Positions 36,411 through 49,154 of a DNA stretch of 64,000 bases are shown one piece after another. The first letter of the stretch is position 1. Every line of letters begins with the position of its first letter. The stretch lies in contig CM049318.1 in NCBI GenBank assembly GCA_026874595.1, positions 24,013,456 through 24,077,455 on the forward strand. The letters are read 5' to 3'. A program made the position numbers and the translations under genes. This DNA is from Sipunculus nudus (lineage: Eukaryota; Annelida; Sipuncula; Golfingiida; Sipunculidae). The notes beneath the pieces are model-generated. The model was given only the letters and a program-made list of their open reading frames with translations, made no database searches and was not told the origin of the DNA.

Positions 36411-36454
36411 GATAACGTATGACGGCCATTCTGGCGGGCCGTCCACATGTTATC
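36411..36454. repeat. Interrupted hairpin GATAAC/GACGGCC
   Basis: GATAAC (36411-36416) pairs with GTTATC (36449-36454), and GACGGCC (36421-36427) pairs with GGCCGTC (36437-36443). The stem is interrupted by a short internal loop (4 against 5 bases) and closed by 9 bases. Confidence 0.7.
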
Positions 36455-37899
36455 AACGTGAATATAAACATTAAGGACAACCTGGGCATTTTCTTTATAA
36501 AAAAGTTAAAGAGAGTGTCTTTATTTTATAAACGTCAGATAAATGAATATGCCCCTTTAAATAAAGTAAAAAAAGTTTGAGTTTTCACCCCTGCTGTGCT
36601 CTGGGTATTGATATACAAAAGTGGTCGTGGAGGACTTATCCCAATGACAAGTCACAAAGCTGAGCTATAAATATTATAGTTTCTGATGGCGTTATGATCT
36701 AGTCTCAGCGGATTCAAAGGTCTCGGGTATTATCATATTAATCACGGTGTTTTGCTCATATTTGATCTATAACTCCAGGATCACTCATTGAATTCTTATC
36801 AGAGAGGCCTACTCGACCTTTATATTCATTGTACCGCTACCATTTGAAATGAACCCATTGGCATTTGGTCTTTAAAGTTCAGGGATGAATGTATTCTGGG
36901 GTTACCGTTCTCACACAACGGGGCTTCTATGTGACAAATAGGACAAGCGAGCGTCATATCTATATTGAACGGATTATGAATTGCAGGATATATAGTGGCT
37001 CCATGCTATATAATTTGGTTGTTGTAATAGTATTGTTACATTCTCAATACAATTGCTAAAGAATCTGAACATGGACTCTAACCGATCTCATTCTCTTTCT
37101 CTCTCTCTCTCTCTCCTTGTCTGTGTTTTTTAACTCTGTACATGTCTGCCAAGATTTAGCTGTCTCTCTGTCTGCTCACTCTCGCTGTGCGTGTTTTCTG
37201 TCCCTATGCCTGTCTGCCTCTGTTTATCTGTCATTCTGTGTCTGGCTCTCTCTTTCTACTGTTCACCTCTCTCTCTCTCTTTCACTCTCTTTCACAATCA
37301 CACACACCTGTCACAGACACACACACTCTTTGCAACATAATACATGCCAGCTTGCAGGTATTAGGTTTGCTGAAGTAATCAGGTAAACAAACTTAATATT
37401 AACTATAGGACATGGAATACATTTGCCGAGTTTATACTGTATATAATTGAATTTAGCAGCGTAACCTTAATGTTCGGCTACCTTTCTGGCTACAAGATGT
37501 AAAATAATGGCTAAACTTTGATGTTGTATGCTTCTCCATAAAAAAAAAGTCTACGTATTTACGTGTCTGTGCAGGATCTGATTAAGGTAACCCTAATTGT
37601 GGTATTTCTAGATTAAATTCAACTCATTTAAACATATTCATGCCTATATGCCGACTGTAATATTGAACTTTAACCCTCTAAGGTAACATTTTTATTTGAC
37701 GTTTTATGATGATAATTATTAGAGGAAATATGTTAATGTCTCCTTGGTAGAGTAAAAAAGTCCATGACAGAAAGAATAACATTATTCAGGCTAATGGTAA
37801 TCTGTAACATTTATTAATTAAAAAGTAGAATTGAAGAGAGAACGTAAGAATTTATATACATATAAATGACATGTTATAACGTTAAGCGCTGTCCTATTG

Positions 37900-37902
37900 T
37901 GT

Positions 37903-37952
<50 letters not shown>
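37900..37952. repeat. Compound (GT)n(GA)n microsatellite
   Basis: About 11 GT units join directly to about 15 GA units. Confidence 0.95.
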
Positions 37953-37953
<1 letters not shown>

Positions 37954-38817
37954 AGCAAATACACCTACAATCATTGCATATAGGAAACAGATGCACCCTT
38001 GATGCACATTTTAATGTTATGCTGATTTACGATATTTCTTCACATATAAGTCAACAATATTCTTTTTTATGTATTCCACCAGTAGCTTGTATAGGCAGCC
38101 TCTCTCCTTTTTCGATCGATGAAAAGCTGACCCAGCTATCGGCGGTTGATGCGTTTCTCGGTAGCCCGGTGTTCCCGTAAAGTTGACTGACTAGGTATTT
38201 TCAGTATGTCCGATCCATCCGCCAACACAATGGCGCATTTTAATTCCCTGTAACAACGGGCTTCTTTAACGATCGATATTTGTTTGTTTCTCATCGAACA
38301 CGGTAGGTTGCATGTTAGAAAGTCTTTATGATCATGAATATTTGGAACTCATTACCTAGTTTCCATGTTCTATATATTTGCCGGAGTAAGGATTATGGGA
38401 TATATCTGAAATTAACATCAACAATACAATTAAGAATATAGATTCATTTCATTTTGCAAATTATATATTCAGAGCTTTGAACAGGCCGAAACAAATTGCT
38501 AGGACGCTCAGGTCTAAATTTTGGAGGTTCTCATGGGGCGTGGAGTGCCCGAAGAAGATTTGATTTAAATTTTTACGTGAAACGTAAAAATTGAATATAT
38601 TTTCCAATCATGAATATATATTGTGTCAATAGATGATTATTTAGTTCAATGAAATGTAGTGTTTACACTGTCGACTGGTGTGAGGTGTAATGCAATGACT
38701 GTTATAAAAGCAAACTTTGATCCTCTCGGTCCAACAGCTTGATGTTTTCGTCGGACGCTTTGATCCCGAAAGCTGAGCGTCCGATTGAAGTTTCCAGCAT
38801 CATCATCCAGCCTTAGC

Positions 38818-38819
<2 letters not shown>

Positions 38820-38884
<65 letters not shown>
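38820..38884. repeat. (TA)n microsatellite
   Basis: About 32 TA units, directly abutting the element at 38885. Confidence 0.95.
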
Positions 38885-38890
<6 letters not shown>

Positions 38891-38995
38891 GCGCAGTTAA
38901 AGAAAAGAGTGACGCCTTTTAGTAGACTAAATTGTTTATTTACACATCAGCTTTCAAGGCGCACAGGCTTCTTCGTCAAGTGGTGATTAAGTGGG
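38885..38995 (-). mobile_element. Second copy of the (TA)n-associated dispersed element
   Basis: Aligns with 15553-15691 through GTGACGCCTTTTAGTAGACTAA, a TTTATT segment, CAGCTTTCAAGGCGCACAGG and CTTCTTCGTCAAGTGGTGATTAAGT. On the minus strand TTGACGA...CCTTGAAAGC retains a GAAA that the other copy lacks, which keeps a decayed hammerhead-like core possible but unproven. Confidence 0.55.
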
Positions 38996-40658
38996 AACGT
39001 GTAAAGCGTCTATCCACGAAAAACATAGATGGCCTTATACAAGACCTGGCTGTAACCTTGATTTTTTTTGTAGCAAATAAAAATGAAGTTAATTTACATT
39101 TCGATTTTTTTCCTCAGATAAGGAAATGACATTTAAAATACTGATAGTATATAAGAATTAAAAAATAATCATCACGGTTACGTTATCATGTGACTTTTGA
39201 TTAATTGCAGTGTCTGAAATAATTTCACATTTACACCCACTCATATTGGGCTAAGCAAATAAGTAAAAATGACTCAGCGACGGTATGATGTCACACAATA
39301 GAGGACTTGCAGGCTGTTAAATAAGAGAGAAATGTTTTGTACAAAGGTTATACTCCCAATCACGCCATCCACAGCTGCGCTGGATGTTTCTACAGACTTG
39401 GTGACATTATTTCAACACAGAAATGATACCCTCAATAAACAGCTGATGAGCTCGAGGAATCAGGGACGCCTCCCGCAAAACGGCATTGAATATGCGGTAT
39501 AGATGTCGTTCATTATGAATTATTCATCGGGGTATGTCTCATTTGCAACATCAGTCTAGGACTTACGTATATCTAGAGATTTATGCATAATATTCTTCAT
39601 ATTTTTATCTTAGTTTCTCTAAAAACCAACGGATTGCTTTCATTTGATAGAATCTGCGTTAACGCATGCTTATCGCTGATGTGAGTATATATTATGAAGA
39701 TGCAACTATCAATAGTTGATTTCTATAACAAATAAATAGTAAAAAAAGTAAACATGTTAAGCTCAACATTTTGTACGTTCTGTGTCAGAAGGCAAGTTTA
39801 AGGAATAATTTTGTTTTATTCAATAAATATAAGGAAAAAGGTCCGGTTTGCCCGTAAATGATAAATAATGAAATGAATTATACCTATATGGATACTTTAT
39901 GATACTGCATGTGAACAGCTAGAAGTTTCACTCGCAGACTGATGAAAATCATGTTGGAATTTATATGATGTAAGTAAATAAGACTGAGTGCTCTCTGGAA
40001 AAAAATCACTTTGAGGAACCATTGTTCCGTTATTAGGACAGATTCGCCACAATCAGGTCAGCGAGGAATAAATCGATCGCTAACAGCTGTGTTCATCATT
40101 ATAATCATCATCGCGTCATGTTGCATGCTTCCCGGAGTTTGTTAATCAGTTGTTGATTAATGTAGTAAAGCATCATTGAAATAATACTGTACAAGAATCG
40201 CTGATCCCCGAGTCATTGAATTTTCATATATGTTTATCTTTTTATGTTTAAAGGTTCATATTTATTTGTTTAATGGTCATATATATCCCCTGTATAAAAA
40301 TCGAAGAAAGAATTGGAAAAATTGGAATTAGAATATATGAATTTTCCAAGCTTTAAAAGAGATAATAGGTGTGCACTTATATTTGTAAAACTGTTCTATG
40401 CAAAGAAAAGGAAATATAGATGACAGTTTATAGACCTGGATAAAAATTTTCATCTATGTATTTAAGATATAAGTATGGGGAAATACCCAAAGGGATTACA
40501 TATAATTAAGATATGTTTTCTCATCCTTCAATCACATTTTCGTCCTTCTTCCGTCTTTCCCCATGCAGACATACCCCGAGTTAGATTGTATGATGTATAG
40601 GTATTGCGGGTAACCACAAAGCTCTCTGTCGTTGATTACGTCACGGTCGGTTACCATG
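38996..40658. other. Non-coding stretch
   Basis: No gene or repeat recognised. Confidence 0.4.
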
Positions 40659-40672
40659 ATGGATCAGGAAAG

Positions 40673-40903
40673 TCACGTGTGACTGACTCTGCCAATCACG
40701 AGTAAAAAGAAAAACTTGATGATGGAGCATGTGTTCGTTTTGGCGGGAACCGGATACGTCTGGATCGTCTGCTGGGTCTCCATGGTGTCATGTGGCCTCA
40801 ACTCAACAGCCTCATCCAGTGTGGGAACTGCCGATGGTTGTCCTGGATACCCAACTTGAAGAGGCTCATGCACCCCAGGAATGCATTGTGTTACTGTATT
40901 TCA
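40673..40903 (-). CDS. Candidate coding segment in a GC-rich island (unrecognised)
   Basis: In this AT-rich setting, a patch of about 200 bp is GC-rich and open on both strands. The minus frame is free of stops from about 40903 to 40673 and includes PLQVGYPGQPSAVPTLDEAV and ELRPHDTMETQQTIQTYP, a proline/threonine-rich composition like a cytoplasmic tail, then a hydrophobic FFFLLVIG run before the stop. The + strand alternatively offers MMEHVFVLAGTGYVWIVCWV (40719-40859), which resembles a signal peptide. Neither has clean splice sites and neither family is recognised; at most one is real. Confidence 0.2.
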
Positions 40904-43561
40904 TAGTTCATACAAAGATCAGCATGGATAAAATGAGTTTAAGGTCATGAGCTAAAAAATAAAAAGCAGAGAATGGGATAAGTACTCTTTTACATTGCCT
41001 CTTGGTGTTGGACTTTCTCAAAATATCGATCGGCGTTCCACTGTATGGCGAAATGTTGAATCTGTGAACTGGAGTCCCCCTAAAAAATGCTTGCATTCTC
41101 TCTCATATGACTGAAACAATTATACATTAATTTTGGATCGGATGTTATCATAACGTTAACAAAAGATAACAATGTACACTTTCTGTAAAAAAAACATTAG
41201 TTGCCTCTGTCTGTCTCTCCCCTTCTTTCTCGTTTGACTAATATAAAATAATTTATCTTATCATATTTTTTTGCGGAAGTATCATATCTTTAACAAACAG
41301 ATGGCACTACAAATTTGTTTTCCAAGGATTCTGACGAAATAATACTTAACTTTTTTCCCAGAGACATAAACATAAACCGTGATCGGAAGACCCGATAATG
41401 TTGGTAATCTTCTTGGCAGATCAAGACGTTCATGAGGATGTTAATGTGAGCGAACATTCATTGTAGAAACTGCGAATTCACTTTGAAATGGAACATTATA
41501 AATTCCTTATGACAGAGTACGGGTCTGATTTTCTGTTTTTATCAAAAAGAGTGTACCTTTTTACATTTTACTTCTCTCCCATTGATTGTGATATCAGTTT
41601 TATATCTCTCTTTAGATTGGTTGTGATTAAATTTGTATCAGCAAGATTAAAGCACTAACAGAATGTTCAAAGTAAAGTTAAGAGTCTGAATAGCTTGAGA
41701 CAGTTCGTCTTAGTAGCTTATACCGCCGCATTCCGGTGTTTTAGTCCTTATTAATAACATGGAGCCCAGATCCAACACAGCACAACTTCGCACAAGAGCT
41801 ATCTTTTATTTTTTTAAGAAATGTAAACTGCAGGATTTTCTCTGTAAGAAATTAGTGATGATAATTCAAATCAAGTTGCTGAGTGTGGAACTATGACTAC
41901 ATTGCCATTGCAGCAGGTGTTGATGAAATGTTCAAGCTGATTTTCGACAGTAATCACGTGATTTAGGACCCATTCATCAATTGTTTCAAGCTGCCTTGAC
42001 TATAAACCTTGAAATAAAGGATAATGAAATACCAAGAATGAAAGATCACGAGGTTCTAATATTGAAGCACTCAGAATATGAGAATATGTTCTGTAGTAAA
42101 GGTTTCACATGGATAATGGTCATCCCCTGTTTAAATCCTAATTAACCCTGCTTACTATTCTATTTTAGTAGCAGGCATCCCTGTCTAAGCATTACTAAAG
42201 ATATATTCTGCTGAACAAAATCTATAATGTTAATACATTAAAAAACATCTTATATGTATAATACTTGATTCTGATGTCATTGACAAAAAACTCCTATTGT
42301 CTTTCATGCTTATCTGAAAATGTATTATATAGGATAAAAGGATGGTTTTGATATTTATTATTAATTGAAGTGTGTAGTCTCAAAATCTTCAGGAGGCGTT
42401 GCGCCACCGATTTCTAGTACAGGTTCTGCCGTTTCAGTGGATTCTTCCTAACATTGTATCGCCTACCTTTAGGATACAAAGAGAGTGAAACCTCATAGCA
42501 ACGAGGAAGATAAAAACGCTGGATGACTCATATCGAATTAGAATCAAATCTTCTAAGTCCTCAATGACAGGAAGTAAGTTTTTATTCTGACGCAAAAGGA
42601 ACCCGTACCTGGCCAGCTCCAAAAAGCGTTTCGTTTGTGTCTTTTCAAATAAGTCTTCATCGACTCAGTTTTGAACGACCTATGACGTGTATTGGGAACA
42701 GGTACCTTTTATATAACTGGTCGCTGCAGTTAAGGAGCTCCCTCCCTGGGAAAGTATCTGTGAAAATCGATAAACTAAGCCACCGGTCCTCTAGCTGATA
42801 CTGACGCTCTTTGACAAGGCGACGAAGCCTGTGTGATATATGGATTCTTGTGCCGTGTTTTTCTAATTATTAATATTTTTACTTCAAACGTGGCCTCTGA
42901 CGTTATAGATAATTCTAGTACACTAGAATACCTTTCTGAAAATGACTGAAACAGAGTTAAAAAACACAATTTTATCTTCTTTCATGCTTAAAGTACTTGC
43001 AGGCAGATTATGCAGGGTTTAAACATTTTTTTTATGGAAATAAATCCATCATTGTGCAAACACCTAGGGCATATTTATATATTTCTGGTACATCAAGTAT
43101 TTTATAAGAATGTATCCTATTCGTTAAAATTTGATGGGTAAAGCCAAGGCGATTATCCGAAACGTTGTAGACGTCGTTGATGGAAAAAAAACTGTTATGT
43201 AGTGATTCGCAATAATTTGTTTAATACACCAGCCTGAGGATAAACGCTGAATATATTGCAGATAGGACTAATTTTGTGAACAAGAAGAACCAAAGTGTTT
43301 TCAAAGCTCTAATCTTGGTCAATTTATGCACTGACATTTACCAGAAACTTTCTTAGTAAAGGCAATTAAATTAGAAATCTCCACAGAAAGGACCCATTCA
43401 ACAGAGAACAGTCCAGTTCCGCTTTGCCGTAGCAAGTATTGAGATGCGGAGGTGAAGGTTTTGGTCAATTACCTTCGTCATCAAGAGAAACCTCGTGCAG
43501 TTCCTTCAGCGTCACACCCCGAGTGCTTCTTCCAGCAAACAGGCAGGAATAGTAATATAAT
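40904..43561. other. Non-coding stretch
   Basis: No gene or repeat recognised. Confidence 0.4.
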
Positions 43562-43755
43562 CAGGGCCGGATCCACGGGGGGTGGGGGTGGAGGGGGCGT
43601 TTGCGTTTCAATGGCCAACCCCCTCTGCTGAGTTAACTGAGATTTGTGAAGTGTTTTTCACGAAAACGTAAGTTTAAAATCCCAACCTCGGGTGTACTAG
43701 TTCCTTGCTTTAAATGGTAAACCCCTCCATTCCCCCAAACCTGGATCTGCCATTG
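43562..43755. mobile_element. hAT-like MITE
   Basis: The left end CAGGGCCGGATCCACGG and right end CCTGGATCTGCCATTG form imperfect terminal inverted repeats of the same CAGGGGCGGATCC type as 13005-13226, with a G-rich run inside the left end and a CCCC-rich run inside the right. No target-site duplication was recognised and no transposase is encoded. Confidence 0.5.
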
Positions 43756-43986
43756 CCTCGGTTTCTTGCTTTCTATGAACGTGACCTGCTATGGTGATTT
43801 ATCAAGCCACAAAGCTCAGCTCAGCCTGGACGGTTTGTTAAACTCTCCGCGCTGGCGTCAAATTGTTACTCATATCGGTAAATAGTGACGGAAACAGCAT
43901 GATTAAAAAAAGTCTCAGGATTATAAAAAAAAAAGTTTTGTAAATATAAAACAGCTGTGAATGTCCCTGGAATCGACGGAATATTA

Positions 43987-44325
43987 GGCCAAAAAAAATA
44001 AAAGGTATGGTTCTCAGGCACCGCCCGCATAAATTTTAAACCCCCGCATCAAAAATTTTTATTTTGATTTTCCATAGAAACTTTCCAATTTTGAGCTGCA
44101 GCCGCTTAGACATTTCTTTCAAGAAGATAAATCATACAATTTCCTTTGTTATGTAATGCTTTTACTTTTTTAGCAAAATAAATCTTTTATTATCATGCTT
44201 TTACCTTATCATTTGACATTTTGATCGAAACATACAAAAAAATTAAAAAAAAAAAAAAAAACCGCCCGCCCGCATTGATTTCTGAAAAAGTGCCTGAGAA
44301 CCATACCTTTTTTTTTATTTTGGCC
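43987..44325. mobile_element. PIF/Harbinger-like MITE, 339 bp
   Basis: The terminal inverted repeats begin GGCCAAAA and extend about 40 bases, including AAAGGTATGGTTCTCAGGCA (44002-44021) and its complement at 44291-44310. The element is flanked by TTA on both sides (43984-43986 and 44326-44328). GGCC-starting repeats with a TTA/TAA target duplication are a Harbinger hallmark. The interior contains a poly-A run and two CCGCCCGC motifs, no coding frame. Confidence 0.8.
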
Positions 44326-44328
44326 TTA

Positions 44329-44879
44329 GGAAGATTTTGAGAGTGAAACATAATTGTGTCAAGGATCTTTTATTCAATATGATTCACTGATTTTTAAGAA
44401 GAAGTAAAGGACAGAGTAGAGATAACTTAGGATTAGTTAAACCTAATAGGAGTTGAACAGAATATTGTCACAATCTCTGCTTAATTTAAAAAATGTCAAC
44501 CGTACCTTAGCCTATCATATTGATGTGTCATAATTATATTTACCTGGATTCCGTGTAGGTGAACAACCCTGAGGTGTTAGGTTGTGTGATATGCCACACC
44601 GAGGTACATGACAATAGAAAGTAGGTATATAATAAGTGCAGTTCTGTTTGAAAGCATATTGGTAATAGTTAACTATTTCTATATTTCCTCTGTTCGACTC
44701 AATCAATCATCTGGGACTCTAATATTTTTGTCTTTACTTATAGATCATCCCATGCCAACGAAAAAACATTAAACACTATGAATGTGCCTTCTAATGAATG
44801 CAAGCTCCACCATTCAGCTGTTCGCTCCAGGTTGCCATGTTCATTCACGCACAAGTGACTCCACATTCCTTGACTGCGA
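44329..44879. other. Non-coding stretch
   Basis: No gene or repeat recognised; a 63-codon minus frame (44515-44706) has no domain. Confidence 0.4.
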
Positions 44880-45080
44880 TCTTGGAACCCAATAATGATC
44901 TAGATCCACACCAAAATCTATCTAATCGATTCATTAATGTTCCCAATCTTGCATTACCCTGAAAACTTTATGGGATTCCGTTCATGATGATTCGAATTAT
45001 GCTGTGAACCAACACGTACACAAACGCACGAACTGGAATGAAAGAATACCCTCCTGCCGAAGGCAACAATAAATATATCT
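44880..45080 (+). mobile_element. Second copy of the CCTCC...GGAGG-type dispersed element
   Basis: Shares ACACCAAAATCTA, TTCCCAA-type, CCCTGAAAA-type, TTATGCTGTGAACCAACAC, ACAAACGCACGAACTGGAA and TGAAAGAATACCCTCCTGCC...GGCAACAA with 10775-11015 in the same order and orientation. Confidence 0.6.
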
Positions 45081-46445
45081 TGATCATTGTAAAGGTGGGT
45101 GATAATAAAGAATTCCAGATGAGTCTTTCACAATAACAGAGATGATACATCTACCTTCCATTGTCTGTCTGTCCTTCTTCTCTGTAGTTTCTTTTATACG
45201 AAAAACCCTAGATGTTGCTTAATGAAATATAAAACACCTGTTTCAGTCTTGACTTATTTGCCGAACGGAAGTAAATAGAGAGAGAACGCTGTATTTGTAA
45301 CACAGGATGCGATTCATCAACTGTGGAGCCACTGACGAGAATTGATGTTTAGACATCAGGAAGCAAAGATACTGCAACTTTTATCTGGTCTCTCAGAGAA
45401 CTGGGGTTTACCTGATTACTTCAAAGACAGGGCAATTACCTGGCATCTTAGAGACCCTCAGCGCTGCATGGCAGTCTCCTCGGGTGCTCCTTTGCACTCT
45501 GAGGTCTTAATTGCAGCACCAATAATGCACACTTGAGCCCGTTACGGTGAAACAATCATGAATTCGTGATCATTCAGCTAGCACTTACCGATGTAAAAAC
45601 CGTCTTCAGACACCATTAGCGCCGGTAACGTTTTGCATTCTGGTTCTTTTTGTTATTATTTCCGCTTAGCCCAGTACACAAACATTCTTGTTTTACTAGA
45701 AGCACTGGTGTTCCAATAAGTGGCTGCCAGGTAATGAAAGTGGTATTAGATTTCGCATGAAATGCCCCGGTCTTGGCTGAATAGTACAGGTACTTTGGCG
45801 TAAAAAGGCCTTACAGCGATCAATCGGGACTTACACCTGTCAATAAAGTAAGAATAGATCTAAAAAGAAAATGACAGCAATCTGAAATCATCATTGTCCA
45901 GAGTTTTATAAATTTTACTTTTCGTACCAGTCTATTTATATACGTTACTGCCACACATCATATGATATGTTAAATAATATCAGTAGTATAAGAGTTCTTT
46001 TTATTTGTTTCAAGATGATGATTGACAGTGTCACGCGACTGCACTGAATTTTCACAGAACATTTTATTCATTTATTTATGTGTGCATGGAATTCTTTTTA
46101 CCTTTTGAACTACCAACCATGTTCCTATTTTCAAATTAAGACTGTAATGTTAGTTTAGCCAGAACCGACGGTGGCAGTAATTCAAATATGATTAGGGATC
46201 CTTGCAAGTTCTATTAAAATAAGCTATTTAAATGTAATTTTGGTAAAGTACGGTTTTTTAGCAGTTCACATTTGATCACTTTACATTCAACTCTTAGTTT
46301 CAATTTTCATAATTTTTAATATCTGAAAATCAACCAACACTAATTAAAACTATATATGCCAGTTAACCGGGGTTATTACGGAAGATCACCCCATCCAAAT
46401 AGTGCATGATCTTTGGGTTACCTGTTGGCGTTTTGAAACAACCCT
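45081..46445. other. Non-coding stretch
   Basis: Short frames only. A 64-codon + frame at 45342-45536 lies in a more GC-rich patch but has no recognised domain. Confidence 0.4.
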
Positions 46446-46935
46446 CTCTCTTAAAGGTACCCATCCACCTACCTTTTGAAAATTAATTTATGTTATTTCT
46501 GGCTTCCTCTGCGCATATATTAATGCTCTGCAGATACTTTTGGTTGTAAAAAGATCTTATAAGGCCTTCATGAATGAAGTGTGAACTTATTTTCAAAAGC
46601 ATATTTGTAAACGCAGCAGTTTTGACAAAGGGAAAAACATGTAACCAATGGTTGCAGGTTGCATATGCGGAGGTAGAAAGGTCGCTTGTTGCAAAACGCT
46701 ATTTGCAAAGCTCTGGATTACCTGACTTGCTGCCAGATGGCCATACATGTTGAATTTATTTTGATTATCTTGGCGGGCCCCCACATATTAGAAACACGTT
46801 GATATAAACCAAAGAATAGAAGATTGTGTGCGGTGATAATCACGTTCCTGGCCTATTTTTATGAAAGCTCCAAGGGATTACCTCTAGTTGATAACGGTCA
46901 GATAGGTGATTTCGGACCCTTTAACGGCCCTAAAT
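46446..46935. mobile_element. Possible MITE with diverged inverted ends
   Basis: The left end CTTAAAGGTACCCATCCACC resembles the reverse complement of the right end (GTTAAAGGGTCC...AATCACCTATC) over about 28 bases. The interior has no domain. Divergence makes the boundaries approximate. Confidence 0.3.
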
Positions 46936-49154
46936 GAGATTTTTGCAGGTCCATCATGATGTATTGCGGGAAACTATGCTTTATTCTAATATCCTAACGC
47001 TAAAAAGCTTAATCTAGCGATTCTAGAAACATTAGGTTGAATCAGTATATATTCACATGACATTTATATGGGGAATAAAGGAATACCACCACTAATGAGC
47101 AAGAAGTACCCATTTATACATAACGGAAAGGATAAAACTAACCACGTATAGGCGAACAGTACTGAGTACCAATTGATCGCTCGTTTTGGGTTATAGCGTT
47201 GTTCTGTTGCTTTGATTAAAACCAAGAAGAATTGAATAATTATAGATTTTGCACTAAACAGGATTGACATTTGCCATCTGCCAAAGCTGTCTGCTTAAGA
47301 CTTCCAGTGACCTTGCTATTAAATTAATCAGCTGCTCTGCAATAAACCTAAGGCTTTGTATGGACGCAGAAAAACTACACACAAACATCTTCAAGGACTG
47401 CTTTGGGATATCGCATAAACATATTTCAGTCAATGTCACACTCTCTGTTTGTATTTAACGAGATCAATAAAAGTGGAAGCATAAGAAATGTATGTTATAA
47501 CAGCCCTTCTAACCACGCGGGAAAGAAACATTATTACACAATTTATGGTGTATATTTCTTAGGATTAGGCGAACTTTCAATATTTATGTTGTACTGTGTA
47601 AAACAGGCAGAAGGAAAAGCGTTTACGGTATTTATTGCTTACGTGTAAGGCCTGAAAAATATTGTGTATTTGGGAATATTTATCCTGCTATATATGTTGA
47701 CCGTATATCTTTGCAGAAGCCTTCTTAAATTTGACTGATGGGAGTTTTACAAGGAGGACTATCTTACATGATTTAACTTTTGTTCATACTGTCATTCTTG
47801 TATACGTGTGTGTGTGTGTTTTTCCTCCGTTTCTCCCGTCTTGTCTTCACTTTAGTCCGACAGTTCGTCTGTGTATCTGCCTTTTTTGCATCTAGTAAGG
47901 AGTTACTTATTTTGATGGACAGACTGAATTGGTTGAGCTGTCAGGGGTTGCCGACTCGCAGGTTCTCTCGTCAAACTCGAACACAATGCAGACGTTATAA
48001 GACGGTGTTTAATCAATATAACATAGCAGTACAGGTTCGCACCATGCACATACGCTACACATATCAAAACAGCAGGCTACTGGAGAACTAACTCTGGACT
48101 CGAGACATGAGCTGAGACTTGCCCTCCTTTTCAGTGCCATCCCAGTATACTTATACATTCTAGAGGCGTGAGTGAGGACCTTAACGAAACAGGGGTTGCA
48201 AAGCTGGTGCTGATATCGCTATCTGGTCCAGTCAGAGTAAAAGTGTGTTTCTTGTTAACGCTTAAAATGTATATCATCCAAAGACTACTATACGCTCAAC
48301 AATAAATAATACCTTGCTAGATAGCTCACACAACACTTTATCAGTAATAATATTTGTGACGTAATCACGAATTAGGGTAAACTAGTAATGATACATAAAC
48401 TTAGATTATACTATGTGGATTTTAATTTATCAACTGAAAAAATGATTAATAACTGGCAAATTAAATAACGTAAGGTATCTTGGCAAATATGTACCTAAAG
48501 AGATCAAAGGGCCCACCTTATACTCTATTATTCCAAGAAATATAAATAAGGACCTGTTTGCAAATGAAGAATATGCTTGAACAGAAAACACTCTATCTCT
48601 CTCATCCATATGGGATATTAAGCAGGGGTCGAGGGGAAGCCATCAGCCTCATGGCGCAGACGCTGGGCTGGGTGGCCCCTTACGCAATCAGACCGGAGAG
48701 ACCAGAACTAATAGTTAACGGCTGGACATCAGTGTACGCCTAGACCAGTATATGTATAAGTGAGTACTCTGTAACAGAGCTAGTCTTATATATTCTTACA
48801 ATCTTCATTTAATTTTCATGGAAGATAATAAAATATACACAAATATATTCTGCATATTATATATGCAAAAAGATAAAATGTAGTTATTCATAGATTTCAT
48901 AGCTTACATTGAAAATGTCAATAGAAACATAATTTTGAAAAGCTAATTAGAGTTACTAAAACAATCTTGAATCTTTATAAATTGACAATTCTAGCACGCT
49001 GCCATAAACAGCAACAATGTACAGCGGTCAGTTTTGACCATTTCTGTGGAAAGTTTTCTGTGAAGATGGTTCGAAATGACATTTAGTGAAGGATACAACA
49101 GCATCCATCAATTGTTATCCATCGGGGGCAGTGATACCATTGTCCTTTAAACTA
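46936..49154. other. Non-coding stretch
   Basis: Short frames on both strands around 47254-47460 and a GC-rich patch at 48620-48740 are protein-like in places but lack splice support and family resemblance. Confidence 0.35.

Larger units (their letters stand above)
35291..38820. other. AT-rich non-coding stretch
   Basis: Open frames of 67-112 codons around 35260-35598 have no domain. Positions 37095-37300 are CT-rich low complexity. The hairpin at 36411 and the GT/GA tract at 37900 are listed separately. Confidence 0.4.
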
